DNA from: Lachnospira sp. UBA3790
Lineage (GTDB): Bacteria > Bacillota > Clostridia > Lachnospirales > Lachnospiraceae
DNA length: 64,000 nucleotides
Assembly: GCA_002369135.1 (NCBI GenBank)
Contig: DFEY01000002.1
Coordinates: 247,840 to 311,839 of the forward strand
Reading direction: 5' to 3'
The notes beneath the pieces are model-generated. The model searched no databases, was not told where the DNA came from, and worked only from the letters and a program-made list of their open reading frames with translations. The translations under genes were made by a program, and so were the position numbers. Below are positions 42,472 through 51,259 of this stretch, piece after piece (the stretch's first letter is position 1; every line of letters starts with the position of its first letter).

Positions 42472-44287
42472 TTGCACTCACCTCCTCTTTGGCATAATAA
42501 CTAGACTGGATATTGTACATGTGAGCATACTCGCCATCCCTATCCAATAATTCCTTGTGAGTTCCAAGTTCAATAATTTCGCCATCTTTAAACATAGCAA
42601 TCTGATCACAGAATCTAGTACTTCCAAGTCTATGCGAAATAAAAATTGCAATTTTATTTTCAACCATACGGTTAAACTCTCTATACATCTCGTCTTCAGC
42701 TATAGCATCTAGCGCCGCTGTAGGTTCATCTAAAACCACTATTGGTGCATCTTTGTAGAGAGCTCTAGCCATAGCTAATTTTTGTTTTTCTCCACCTGAT
42801 AAATCAATGCCCTTCTCATCAAAAATCTTTAGTAGATTTGTATTTACACCATTTTCATACATATCTATTTTGTCTAGGAGGCCACTTCTCTTTAATGAGT
42901 CATTCACTTTGTCCATATCAGTTTCTTCTTCGGTCTCAAAGGAAACATTCTCAAAAATCGGCAGAGCGAAGCATTCAATGTTCTGGAACACTGGCGAGAA
43001 TATCTTGAAATACTCATCCCTATCAAATTCTCTTAAATCTCTTCCGTTAAGAAGAATGCGCCCTTTTGTAGGATTATATAGTTTCATGATGAGTTTTATA
43101 AATGTAGTCTTTCCTGCACCATTAATACCAACCACAGCTAGCTTGCTATCGTTATTAATAGTTAAATTTATATTTTTTAATACATAATTATCATGTCCAG
43201 GATACTTAAAACTTACATTTTCAAATTTGAATTCAAATGAATCAAAAGATAAGTCTTTTTCACATCCCTCTCCTTCGGCAAATGATTCACTATCTTCTTT
43301 CCAACTAATGAATTCTCTGTAGTCGTTGATCATAAGCGTATAAGATTTGACAGCCGAATAAATCCAAGAGTTAAATCCAATCTTTCTATGAAGATCAGTT
43401 ACTAAACCTATATATAGTAGGAAATCAGAAATATCCATCTGGCCATTCATAATCAAATAAACTAACCAACCATACATAACCACTTTTTCTAAAAGAAGAA
43501 TAGACTCCATTGCTATTCCACAAAGAATCCATCTGTTATGGTGCTCTTTATTCTTTCTAAAGAATGTTTGATTAAGTACCTCAAACTCGCGTCTGAAAAT
43601 ACCAGACATATTAAAAAGTCTGATGTCTTTGGCGAAGTCAAAATTCTTACTAGTTCTCTCTAAGTAATTAGTTTTTCTGTATGTAGGAGCTAGGTAATCA
43701 GAGATTTTAATTTTATCTCTCTTTCCAAACCATCCAAGAATAACTCCCACGATAACTGCCATAAACAATATTGCGATAAGTACAAAAATATTCTTCATAC
43801 CAATCAATACTGATGAAATAATAATCATTAGGGAATTTGCTATTATATTATGCGTTTCATACAAAACTCCATGGAATCCCGGTCCCTGGGCAAGTGCGGT
43901 CTTTGCCTTTTGACTAAAATCCAAGAAATCTGGATTCTCCATATTTTTATAATCTGTGTTAAACATTTTACGCATACGGAGTCGTTCTAAGAATGTGTTA
44001 GTCTTTATCATTTCTAAGTCAAATTTACTATATCCATATCTGTTCAGTGCATTAGCTAAAAACAATAGCACGCAAATAAGCACTGTGTACATCACAAATT
44101 TCTGTATAGAAAAATGCTTCTCCACAAATGCCACAATCATCTTAGGAGCATAGATTCTAATATATGCTCCCGCAAACTGAAAAATACCAATAATAAGAGT
44201 GGCTATTAAAACCCCCTTACCACTCTTTATTGACAACTTCCATGCGTATATGAAATTGCTAATTAATCCGTGCTCTTTTGTTTTCAT
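42464..44287 (-). CDS. ABC exporter half-transporter (first of a pair)
   Basis: A 607-aa exporter half with about six N-terminal membrane helices and a C-terminal ATPase domain: Walker A GINGAGKTT, canonical-type signature LSGGEKQKLAMAR, Walker B PIVVLDEPTAALDA and H-loop FISHR. It overlaps the second half by 8 nt. Its ribosome binding site is weak (CGGAAA). The 5' region (44315-44369) holds a perfect AT-rich palindrome containing TTGACA and the terminator of the PqqD-like operon, so it is either a separate unit or reached by read-through. Typical of multidrug, lipid or peptide exporters. Confidence 0.9.
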   Translation of the reverse strand: MKTKEHGLISNFIYAWKLSIKSGKGVLIATLIIGIFQFAGAYIRIYAPKMIVAFVEKHFSIQKFVMYTVLICVLLFLANALNRYGYSKFDLEMIKTNTFLERLRMRKMFNTDYKNMENPDFLDFSQKAKTALAQGPGFHGVLYETHNIIANSLMIIISSVLIGMKNIFVLIAILFMAVIVGVILGWFGKRDKIKISDYLAPTYRKTNYLERTSKNFDFAKDIRLFNMSGIFRREFEVLNQTFFRKNKEHHNRWILCGIAMESILLLEKVVMYGWLVYLIMNGQMDISDFLLYIGLVTDLHRKIGFNSWIYSAVKSYTLMINDYREFISWKEDSESFAEGEGCEKDLSFDSFEFKFENVSFKYPGHDNYVLKNINLTINNDSKLAVVGINGAGKTTFIKLIMKLYNPTKGRILLNGRDLREFDRDEYFKIFSPVFQNIECFALPIFENVSFETEEETDMDKVNDSLKRSGLLDKIDMYENGVNTNLLKIFDEKGIDLSGGEKQKLAMARALYKDAPIVVLDEPTAALDAIAEDEMYREFNRMVENKIAIFISHRLGSTRFCDQIAMFKDGEIIELGTHKELLDRDGEYAHMYNIQSSYYAKEEVSANV

Positions 44288-44314
44288 TTTTCCGTTACTT
44301 TCAATTCATTTATT

Positions 44315-44340
44315 TTATTATATCTGTCAAGATATAATAA
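44315..44340. promoter_or_regulatory. Perfect palindrome upstream of the ABC exporter
   Basis: TTATTATATCT-GTCA-AGATATAATAA, an 11-bp stem. On the minus strand the loop forms part of TTGACA, and TATAAT lies in the right arm, so an operator overlapping promoter elements is possible, though no -35/-10 pair with normal spacing is clear. Confidence 0.4.
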
Positions 44341-44369
44341 AACCTTGATATGCGTAGTATATCAAGGTT
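44341..44369 (-). terminator. Terminator of the AAA / kinase-like / PqqD-like operon
   Basis: Minus strand AACCTTGATAT-ACTACGC-ATATCAAGGTTTTATTAT; the T-run is interrupted, so read-through into the ABC genes is possible. Confidence 0.7.
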
Positions 44370-44407
44370 CATTAACGTTTATAAGTATATTTTTTTAGTA
44401 TAGTATT

Positions 44408-44674
44408 TTATTCTTCAATAATACCCGGTTTTACTAAAGTTTCTACAAAGGACTGTACATCCTTTCTAGCCGTCTCTTCGTCCACCTCGTATTTTTCGAC
44501 TACTGCCTTTACTAGTTCATCCTCTGATATATCTTTCTGCAACTTCTCAAACAAAAATTCACTAGTCGCATTTAGCCTTACCATTCCATTAAAATATTGG
44601 CTAGCAGCTCCCACTGCTACCACTACAGGCTGTCCGCCCACTTCTCTTAAAATAAATCCATCTCTTATCTTCAT
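44408..44674 (-). CDS. PqqD-like protein (RiPP recognition element fold)
   Basis: An 88-aa protein of the PqqD family, small winged-helix proteins that in ribosomal peptide pathways bind the leader of the precursor and present it to modifying enzymes. It opens MKIRDGFILREVGGQPVVV, typical of the stand-alone group, and its C-terminal helices (ISEDELVKAVVEKYEVDEETARKDV) complete the fold. ATG 44674 is chosen because GGAG lies 7 nt upstream and the family begins there; it starts 1 nt after the kinase-like stop (TAA-A-ATG), so it is translationally coupled. No radical SAM, cyclase or precursor gene was found nearby. Confidence 0.85.
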   Translation of the reverse strand: MKIRDGFILREVGGQPVVVAVGAASQYFNGMVRLNATSEFLFEKLQKDISEDELVKAVVEKYEVDEETARKDVQSFVETLVKPGIIEE

Positions 44675-44675
44675 T

Positions 44676-45389
44676 TTATTCTCCATTCTTCATGGCATCG
44701 TATGCCATCTGTGCTGCCTCGTGTGATATAGTACATTTCATTTCATACATCGGAATAGATTTTAACATACTATCCGCAAAATCCAAAACTTTAATAGTTC
44801 CTTCTTCGTTTCTTGGTCTGTAAATCTGGGCAATCAGTTTGTATGTAGTATTTACCATATCACCCTTTGCTATCTCATTTTTCTCTCCTCTTTCAATATA
44901 GCAAATTGCTTTGATAGGAGATTTCTTATTTACAGATAGCGCATGTTTTCCATCCCAAGGAGTTCCGTATGCATAAAACTTTCCATCTATCTCTCTGATC
45001 AGTGGCTTGTCATCGTTTATCATAACTGCGTCTTCGCCAAAGACCTCTCTCCACATCCTAGTGTGTGTGGATTTTCCAGTTCCGCTCTTTGCCGCAAACA
45101 AATAGCATTCTCCGTCCACTTCCACTACACTGCTGTGAAACAAAACTACTCCGTAGTCTATTGCCTTTTCACAGAACAATCGATAGATTGCAATGTACTC
45201 CAAATATGGTTTTGAGTACTCTATTTCTTCTTCCGAATGATCTTGCTCGTACTCCAAATCTTCATCTGTAGCAAACAGAAAAAACAAAGGCTCTTCATCT
45301 GTAATATAATCCTTTGCCTTTTCTTCGAAGTAGTCGCCTCTATATTCAATTTCTACTGGGATATCCCCAAACTTGTAAGTATTCTTCAT
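44676..45389 (-). CDS. HPr-kinase-like P-loop protein of a PqqD-linked cassette
   Basis: A 237-aa protein with the ATP-binding core of HPr kinases: P-loop AAKSGTGKSTHTR (99-111), a basic/acidic MINDDKPLI (123-131) matching the second HPrK motif, and GTPWDGKHALS (142-152). It lacks the N-terminal HPrK domain and the C-terminal HPr-interaction signature, so it is not a carbon-control HPr kinase. Homologues in some lasso-peptide clusters phosphorylate the precursor peptide. Its ATG overlaps the stop of the AAA gene (TAATG) and it is followed 1 nt later by the PqqD-like gene. Target unknown; peptide phosphorylation is inferred. Confidence 0.8.
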   Translation of the reverse strand: MKNTYKFGDIPVEIEYRGDYFEEKAKDYITDEEPLFFLFATDEDLEYEQDHSEEEIEYSKPYLEYIAIYRLFCEKAIDYGVVLFHSSVVEVDGECYLFAAKSGTGKSTHTRMWREVFGEDAVMINDDKPLIREIDGKFYAYGTPWDGKHALSVNKKSPIKAICYIERGEKNEIAKGDMVNTTYKLIAQIYRPRNEEGTIKVLDFADSMLKSIPMYEMKCTISHEAAQMAYDAMKNGE

Positions 45390-46699
45390 TATTTCTTCTC
45401 GTTAAGTGCTGCCATATAATTTGCAAACTGTCTCGCTGTTCTGCCTGATAAACCACCGTGAGCTAATTCCCATTTATTTGCCTCGGCCTCTATCTCTTCA
45501 TCAGGAAGATCTACTCCCTCTTTCTTGCAAAGTCCCTTTGCTATCTCAAAGTACTCCTTCTGCGAAGGCTTTGAAAAACTGATAGTAACACCAAATCGAT
45601 AAACTAAAGATAGTTTCTCTTCCATAGTGTCCGACTGGTGAAGACCGTCTTCCACTATCATGTCATCTCTGTCGCTCCACTGTTCTTTGATAATGTGGCG
45701 TCTGTTTGATGTCGCGTAAATCAAAATGTTGTCAGGCTTAGTCTCCACTCCACCTTCTATCACGGCCTTAAGGAACTTATACTCTGTCTCAAAATCCTCA
45801 AAACTCAAATCGTCCATATAAATGATGAACTTATAATTTCGATTTTTAATCATCGCAATAACATTCGACAAATCCTTAAACTGATGTTTGTAAATCTCAA
45901 TCATTCTAAGGCCTCTGTCGTAATACTGATTCACAATAGCCTTAATGCTAGTGGACTTTCCAGTTCCGCTATCGCCAAAGAGTAAGCAGTTATTACACCT
46001 TCTGCCTTCCACGAAGTCTTCTGTATTATCGATAAGTTTCTTCTTTTGAATTTCATATCCAATCAAATCATCAAGCGTTACCTGCTCCATATTGTTGATT
46101 GGCTTAAATCCAAGCTCGCCATCTGTGTACTCAAGTCTGAACGCTTTGTTAAGGCCAAACATTCCAACGCCGTAGTCTTTGTAGAAGTTTGAGATCGCGT
46201 CAAAGAATTCGTTCTCATCCTTAGTCTCTTCTAACTTTTTACTAAGTGCGCGAACTTTCTCGCTCACGTTCTTGTTATACATAAACTCAGGCTTATGTAT
46301 CGCTGTATAATCTTCAATCTTGCTGAAACAATCTATATCTAATTCCTTTTCTATTTTACTAAAATCAAAATCAAAAAGATTCTTGAACTGCTTAAAGTCA
46401 TTCTTTGCAAAGTCGTTAACGCTGCCCTCAGATGCCCCCACCTTCTCGCAAGTTAAACTAAATGAGTTCTCCGAAGTAATAAGAAGGTAAGTCAAATAGT
46501 TGTGCCATAGGTTATCATCAAATCCATAGTCTGTAGAAATATCTAGTATCCTTTTCATCTGATGATAGATTTTTGTTCGTAGTTTATCTTCATCATACTT
46601 TTTAGAATTGAACGTAGCGAACAGATCAGACAACTCCATCAAAATAGAATCCTCTGGTAAATCTCCGTATAACAATAAATTCGAAATTATATTATTCAT
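45389..46699 (-). CDS. DUF815-family AAA ATPase
   Basis: A 436-aa ATPase of the DUF815 family. The N-terminal 200 residues are helical and unassigned. The AAA core has Walker A FGDSGTGKST (241-250), Walker B FIIYMDDLSF (291-300), a sensor region YATSNRRHI and the arginine-bearing GLSGRTARQF near the end. DUF815 proteins are widespread but their substrate is not known to me. Its stop codon overlaps the kinase-like start, tying it to the PqqD-like cassette. It may simply be a neighbouring housekeeping gene, but the overlap argues for joint expression. Confidence 0.85.
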   Translation of the reverse strand: MNNIISNLLLYGDLPEDSILMELSDLFATFNSKKYDEDKLRTKIYHQMKRILDISTDYGFDDNLWHNYLTYLLITSENSFSLTCEKVGASEGSVNDFAKNDFKQFKNLFDFDFSKIEKELDIDCFSKIEDYTAIHKPEFMYNKNVSEKVRALSKKLEETKDENEFFDAISNFYKDYGVGMFGLNKAFRLEYTDGELGFKPINNMEQVTLDDLIGYEIQKKKLIDNTEDFVEGRRCNNCLLFGDSGTGKSTSIKAIVNQYYDRGLRMIEIYKHQFKDLSNVIAMIKNRNYKFIIYMDDLSFEDFETEYKFLKAVIEGGVETKPDNILIYATSNRRHIIKEQWSDRDDMIVEDGLHQSDTMEEKLSLVYRFGVTISFSKPSQKEYFEIAKGLCKKEGVDLPDEEIEAEANKWELAHGGLSGRTARQFANYMAALNEKK

Positions 46700-46768
46700 A
46701 AATCAATCTCTCCAAATATAGATTTTACATTATCAACTATCATTCATGCATAAACGTCTCTATTCACC

Positions 46769-47344
46769 TTATTGTTTTCTAAACACCAATTCGTTATTAT
46801 CCATCGAGTCTACTATTGCTAATGATTTTAAGTCGTATCCTTTATCTCTAATAATTTTTCCGCCCTGCTGGAAACCTTTTTCTATAGCAATTCCAATGCC
46901 TTCCACTGTGGCTCCCGATTGTTCCACTATATCTATAAGTCCCAAAAGCGCACAGCCATTAGCTAAAAAATCATCAATAATTAACACGTGATCCTCTGGT
47001 CCAATAAATTTCTTTGAAACTATAACATCGTAAATTCTTTTGTGAGTAAACGATTCAATCTTTGTCTGGTAAACATCGCCCTCAATATTTATACTCTGTG
47101 CTTTTTTCGCAAAAACCACTGGCACATCAAAGTACTGTGAAGCGATGGCTGCTATAGCAATGCCCGAAGCCTCAATAGTCAAAATTTTGTTAATAGGCTT
47201 GTCCGCAAACAACTTCTTCCACTCTTTTCCCATCTCCTGGAAAAGATTCATATCCATTTGATGGTTTAGAAAATTGTCTACCTTTAAGACATTTCCATCC
47301 CTTACTGTTCCATCTTTTTTTATACGTTCTTCTAATAGTTTCAT
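46769..47344 (-). CDS. xpt: Xanthine phosphoribosyltransferase
   Basis: It salvages xanthine (and less well hypoxanthine or guanine) to the nucleotide using PRPP. The 191-aa type I phosphoribosyltransferase has the PRPP-binding motif VLIIDDFLANGCA (120-132), EASGIAIAAIAS and the QQGGKIIRDKGYDL segment typical of Firmicute Xpt. In many Firmicutes xpt is under a purine riboswitch; here the leader between the upstream terminator and the gene is only about 40 nt, with no room for one. A TATAAT box lies at about 47385-47380. The start follows GAGAGG. Confidence 0.95.
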   Translation of the reverse strand: MKLLEERIKKDGTVRDGNVLKVDNFLNHQMDMNLFQEMGKEWKKLFADKPINKILTIEASGIAIAAIASQYFDVPVVFAKKAQSINIEGDVYQTKIESFTHKRIYDVIVSKKFIGPEDHVLIIDDFLANGCALLGLIDIVEQSGATVEGIGIAIEKGFQQGGKIIRDKGYDLKSLAIVDSMDNNELVFRKQ

Positions 47345-47385
47345 AATTACCTCTCATGAATCCATAGTTACAATGATTATACAAT

Positions 47386-47427
47386 AAAAATAGTAGATTT
47401 GCATTTTTATCTTTGCAAATCTACTAT
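47386..47427. terminator. Terminator of the BspA-like LRR gene
   Basis: ATAGTAGATTTGCA-loop-TGCAAATCTACTAT, a 14-bp perfect stem; on the minus strand it is followed by TTTTTATTG, which also leads into the xpt promoter. Confidence 0.9.
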
Positions 47428-47450
47428 CATACACTCCAATCCTTTTGTTT

Positions 47451-49379
47451 TTACAATAAACTTATTTTTTTCCATGGGCCAAATATTTTCTTATTTTTAT
47501 TAATCGTATATACTCTAATCCTTAAATATTTAAAACCTTCTTCTGGAGTCTCTATTTCTACATATCCCGTTTCATTTGTTACTGTTTTCTTGACAACAGG
47601 ATTGCTATAGTTAGGTTTTTGAGAGACTTCTATTTCCATTCCAGATGCCCCTTTAACTTTAAAAAAAGCTATTTGATAAAAGCGTGTTCCCATACTGGAT
47701 AAATATGTATAAGTGAAATATTTTGCGGGGTCTTTGCCAACATCCATTAATCCGACGCTATATAAAGCATTTTCTCCAATTTTAATACTTGTGTTTTTGA
47801 TTATTAATTTTTTTATAGCACTCATATTAAAGGCGTAGCCACCTATTTTCTTAACACTCTTTGGTATCACTACTTTTTTAATAGTATAGTCTCCGCCAAA
47901 GAACGCTACTCTTCCTATTTCCCTTACTCCGTTTTTTATTGTGATTGTTTTGTTCTTCGCGTCAGCGAATGAGTCATTACCTATCTCATGCACTGTCTTT
48001 GGAATCACTAAGTTTTTAACTCTATTACCTATAAACATACCTGCAGGAATTTTTTTCATTTTTTTAGGAATAATAATCTTTGTGGATTTATTATAAGCAA
48101 AAACATAGCTTCCCCATTTTCTAACACTCGAAGTAATCTTGACTGTTTTAAAGTCACAATCAGAAAATGCATCATCCTCTACTTTCTTCAATTTCTTATT
48201 CCACACAATTGTTTTTAAATGGTTGCATCCATTAAATGCAGCTGCACCTATACTTTTTAATTCTTTATTTAAAACAAGTTTTTTTAATTTATTACTGGAG
48301 ACAGCATTAAAACCTACTCTCTTCACTATAGATGGTAGTTTTAGTGTTTTTCTTTTTCCTGTATATCTAACAAGAATTCCACTTCTCGTTATTATCATTC
48401 CATTGTATTTTTTAATTGTTCTTGAATTTGGGCTATTCAAAAACTTTTTTCTCTGTGAGTTTGACATTATGTTGCACAAAAGTTCAATACTTCTTCCATT
48501 TAGCTTTTTAGTCTTTATAGTCCATTTTACTTTTGAATCGAAGTTTACATATTCTTTTATATCATTGACTATTTTCTTTACTGTTTTGGGTATATACACT
48601 GTTTTAGGATTTAAAAAAGTAACGTTTCCATCTTCTTCTGTTGTTCCAAAGTATAAAAGTGATGATTCTAAAACTCTAGTACAGCCCTTTCTAATCTTTA
48701 CATGTTTAGTATGGGCTGGAACTTGAACTAATGTTTTTCCATTTTTACTGTAAATTGTTCCTTTATAACTCTTATACTTAGGGTCATTCTTCATAGTATA
48801 AATGCTGTCGGAAGCAAATTGAGTTTTATTTTCTGGTTTATATGGAGAATTGAGTTTAATTTTTTTGAAACCATAAGAAATATATCGTTCATATTCTTCT
48901 AAGTAATCATTCCAGACTAATTTAAAATCTCCAGGCATAGTAATAGAAAATGGCTTGTTAGTAGTTAAAGACCAAGCCCCTATTCTCCTTACTGTTTTAG
49001 GAAGAGTTAGTGTAGGAAGATTACTATTATAAAATGCACAGAAACCGATGTCTGTCAAAGACGATGGAATACTGATAGACTTAATATTTTTACATTCACT
49101 AAAGGCATAATCAGCTATACCTTTAATACCTTTTTTAATTACTATCTTTTTAATATCTTTCTTTCTACAAGAATAAGATTTATCGGCATAGCCCTTTCCT
49201 TCTGCTATCAATGTGCCATCTTTAAAAGTATATTTTATATCATTGTTATTTATGTCTTTAGCATATAATGCTGGTACATATTTATCCGCTTTCACATTTA
49301 CACTTGCAATATTAATAGTTCCAAAAACAAGTGTGATGATTAATACTAGTATATAAGCTCTTTTAAAAAAATACTTCAT
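47451..49379 (-). CDS. BspA-like leucine-rich-repeat surface protein
   Basis: A 642-aa exported protein with a signal peptide (1-31) and a long array of LRR_5 (Treponema/BspA-type) repeats, about residues 50-560, visible as recurring I..GAF..C..L..I.IP.. blocks such as GIADYAFSECKNIKSISIPSSL and DIGFCAFYNS. A C-terminal Fn3-like segment follows (about 565-642: SGMEIEVSQKPNYSNPVVKK). BspA-like proteins bind host matrix proteins, mucin or other bacteria. There is no sorting signal. The gene is monocistronic, with a 14-bp stem terminator. Confidence 0.9.
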   Translation of the reverse strand: MKYFFKRAYILVLIITLVFGTINIASVNVKADKYVPALYAKDINNNDIKYTFKDGTLIAEGKGYADKSYSCRKKDIKKIVIKKGIKGIADYAFSECKNIKSISIPSSLTDIGFCAFYNSNLPTLTLPKTVRRIGAWSLTTNKPFSITMPGDFKLVWNDYLEEYERYISYGFKKIKLNSPYKPENKTQFASDSIYTMKNDPKYKSYKGTIYSKNGKTLVQVPAHTKHVKIRKGCTRVLESSLLYFGTTEEDGNVTFLNPKTVYIPKTVKKIVNDIKEYVNFDSKVKWTIKTKKLNGRSIELLCNIMSNSQRKKFLNSPNSRTIKKYNGMIITRSGILVRYTGKRKTLKLPSIVKRVGFNAVSSNKLKKLVLNKELKSIGAAAFNGCNHLKTIVWNKKLKKVEDDAFSDCDFKTVKITSSVRKWGSYVFAYNKSTKIIIPKKMKKIPAGMFIGNRVKNLVIPKTVHEIGNDSFADAKNKTITIKNGVREIGRVAFFGGDYTIKKVVIPKSVKKIGGYAFNMSAIKKLIIKNTSIKIGENALYSVGLMDVGKDPAKYFTYTYLSSMGTRFYQIAFFKVKGASGMEIEVSQKPNYSNPVVKKTVTNETGYVEIETPEEGFKYLRIRVYTINKNKKIFGPWKKISLL

Positions 49380-49455
49380 ATAAATCTCCTTGTTAAAAGG
49401 CTAAACTCCTCTCTAACTAACTATATCATAAAGGGCTAATATTAAAAAAATATTA

Positions 49456-49496
49456 GAAAAAGCAAGAAACTCTTTTTCTATTATCGGTTTCTTGCT
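49456..49496. terminator. Terminator of agcS
   Basis: AGCAAGAAAC-N16-GTTTCTTGCT, followed on the minus strand by TTTTCT. Confidence 0.8.
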
Positions 49497-49515
49497 ATTC
49501 ACTATCTTAATTACT

Positions 49516-50928
49516 TTATTTTTTGCTTTTATTTAAATACTCTCTCGTTCCTGCAACAATAATAGGACTAAGCACTAGTATCGCAATAATATTAGGTATT
49601 GCCATAAGTCCATTGAATATATCTGCGATAGTCCATATAACCGTCACCATCAAATATGGTCCTATAAAAATCGCTGCTATAAAAGCACATCTATATGCCA
49701 TCATCAAATATTTATTCTTGTTCGTCAAATACTCTACACATCTTTCACCATAGTAATTCCACCCTATAATGGATGTAAATGCGAAGAAAATCAAACATAC
49801 CATAAGCGTGATGGCAGCCACTTCATTTGGAATAAAAGTAAGTCCTTTTTGGAATGCTTTAATTGTTACTTCCACTCCCTCTGAACTTTTATCTTTCCAA
49901 ACTCCTGTTATAACAATAGCTAGTCCAGTCATAGTACAAACTACTACTGTGTCTATAAAGGTTCCAAGCATAGAGATAAGTCCTTGTCTGGTTGGTTCCT
50001 TTGTCTTGGCCGCAGCTGCTGCTATAGGGGCAGATCCCAGGCCAGCCTCGTTAGAAAAGATTCCTCTTGCCACACCTCTTTGCATAGCTATGGCAATGGA
50101 TGCAAATGCACCACCTGCCAGAGCCTTAAAACCAAATGCATAACTAAAGATTTCACCAATAGCTGCTGGCAATTTTGTAATGTTACAAATGATAAGTGCT
50201 ACCACTGAAATGATATACAAGCCAGCCATAAATGGAACTATCACTTCTGATGCCATTGCTATTCTTTTTATTCCACCTATAACAACTAATGCCACTGCGA
50301 TAGTAACTACAATTGCTACTATTATCACTGCCCAAGAGTATTCGTGTCCGAATATACTTACTGTATGTTTTAGGTTCGGATCAAAAATAGTTTTAGCCGA
50401 GTTTGCAATTCCGCTAACTTGTGTAAATGTTCCTATTCCAAACAAAGCCACGCACGAGCCAAAGATGGCGAATATTTTCGCAAGCCACTTCCACTTTTGT
50501 CCCATACCTTTTTCTATATAATAAAAAGGTCCACCTAGCACATGTCCGTTTTCATCAATATGCCTATACTTAATAGCCAAAAATCCCTCGGCATACTTTG
50601 TCGCCATTCCAAGTAACGCTGCTATCCACATCCAAAAGAGTGCTCCTGGTCCACCGGCCAGTATTCCAATAGCGGTAGCCACACCTACTATATTACCTGT
50701 ACCTATAGTGGCTGATAATGCTGTACAAAGCGCTCCGAAACTGCTGACCTCACCTTCTTCGCCTTCCTCTTTTGAAAATATAAGTTTAAAGGCTTTGCCA
50801 AGTTTTCTTATTTGAAGACCTCTTAAACGAATGGTCAAGAAAAGACCTGTCGCCATTATAATAATAATTAACGGCAGGCCCCATACTATATCATCTATCT
50901 TTTGTAATAAGCTTGTGAGTTCTTTCAT
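49516..50928 (-). CDS. Sodium:alanine/glycine symporter (AgcS family)
   Basis: A 470-aa membrane carrier that imports alanine or glycine with sodium. The family's core SATIGTGNIVGVATAI and GPGALFWMWIAALLGMATKYAEGFLA lie at about 70-120; GIFSNEAGLGSAPIAAAAA at about 292-310. About eleven hydrophobic helices are visible, and the length is typical. The ATG at 50928 fits the family's start, but it has no ribosome binding site and lies only 8 nt after an extended -10 box, so its mRNA is probably leaderless. Confidence 0.95.
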   Translation of the reverse strand: MKELTSLLQKIDDIVWGLPLIIIIMATGLFLTIRLRGLQIRKLGKAFKLIFSKEEGEEGEVSSFGALCTALSATIGTGNIVGVATAIGILAGGPGALFWMWIAALLGMATKYAEGFLAIKYRHIDENGHVLGGPFYYIEKGMGQKWKWLAKIFAIFGSCVALFGIGTFTQVSGIANSAKTIFDPNLKHTVSIFGHEYSWAVIIVAIVVTIAVALVVIGGIKRIAMASEVIVPFMAGLYIISVVALIICNITKLPAAIGEIFSYAFGFKALAGGAFASIAIAMQRGVARGIFSNEAGLGSAPIAAAAAKTKEPTRQGLISMLGTFIDTVVVCTMTGLAIVITGVWKDKSSEGVEVTIKAFQKGLTFIPNEVAAITLMVCLIFFAFTSIIGWNYYGERCVEYLTNKNKYLMMAYRCAFIAAIFIGPYLMVTVIWTIADIFNGLMAIPNIIAILVLSPIIVAGTREYLNKSKK

Positions 50929-50936
50929 CGCGAATA

Positions 50937-50945
50937 ATTATACCA
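50937..50945 (-). promoter_or_regulatory. Extended -10 promoter of agcS (leaderless layout)
   Basis: Minus strand TGGTATAAT (50945-50937) ends 8 nt before the ATG, so transcription starts at or 1-2 nt from the start codon. No clear -35 box; the region upstream is the T-run of the pfl operon terminator. Confidence 0.6.
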
Positions 50946-50953
50946 TATTTCAC

Positions 50954-50989
50954 AAAAAAAGAGGTTAGCAAATGCCAACCTCTTTTTTT
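50954..50989 (-). terminator. Terminator of the pfl operon
   Basis: AAAAAGAGGTT-A-GCAAATGC-C-AACCTCTTTTT, A/T runs on both sides, after the radical-domain gene. Confidence 0.9.
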
Positions 50990-51004
50990 ATATCACGCTA
51001 ATGA

Positions 51005-51247
51005 TTAAAGTTTAGCGTGGAATGTTCTTGAGATAACGTCATCCTGCTGTTCTTTTGTTAGCTTGATGAAGTTAACAGCGTATCCTGAAACTCTTATTGT
51101 AAGCTGTGGATACTTTTCTGGATGCTTCTGAGCATCTAGAAGTGTTTCTTTCTCTAAAACATTTACATTAAGGTGATGTCCACCTTCTTCTGCATAACCA
51201 TCTAGTAAAGCTACTAAGTTATCAACTTTATTATTACTTGCTGCCAT
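51005..51247 (-). CDS. grcA: Stand-alone glycyl-radical domain of pyruvate formate-lyase (GrcA-like)
   Basis: An 80-aa protein equivalent to the last 70-80 residues of pyruvate formate-lyase. It carries the glycyl-radical motif RVSGYAV with Gly55 as the radical site, preceded by LVALLDGYAEEGGHHLNVNV and followed by LTKEQQDDVISRTFHAKL. In E. coli a similar protein (YfiD/GrcA) repairs oxygen-cleaved PFL. Here the main PFL (52168-54234) lacks this domain altogether, so this protein must supply the radical. AATAGGAGGG precedes its ATG. It lies 12 nt downstream of the activase gene and ends the operon. Confidence 0.95.
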   Translation of the reverse strand: MAASNNKVDNLVALLDGYAEEGGHHLNVNVLEKETLLDAQKHPEKYPQLTIRVSGYAVNFIKLTKEQQDDVISRTFHAKL

Positions 51248-51259
51248 AATTTTTCCCTC

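Noticed and set aside
44310..44372. 20-codon ORF between the PqqD-like gene and the ABC genes as a RiPP precursor
   Set aside because: It has no ribosome binding site, lies wholly within the terminator and the adjoining palindrome, and its sequence is explained by those structures.
44676..45389. True HPr kinase/phosphorylase (hprK)
   Set aside because: The P-loop is shared, but the N-terminal domain and the C-terminal HPrK signature are missing, and the gene sits in a PqqD-like cassette.
40666..46699. A complete lasso-peptide cluster
   Set aside because: The kinase-like and PqqD-like genes fit, but no asparagine-synthetase-type cyclase, transglutaminase-like protease or precursor is present.
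47345..47385. Purine riboswitch upstream of xpt
   Set aside because: The space between the upstream terminator and the start codon is too short, and no conserved core was seen.
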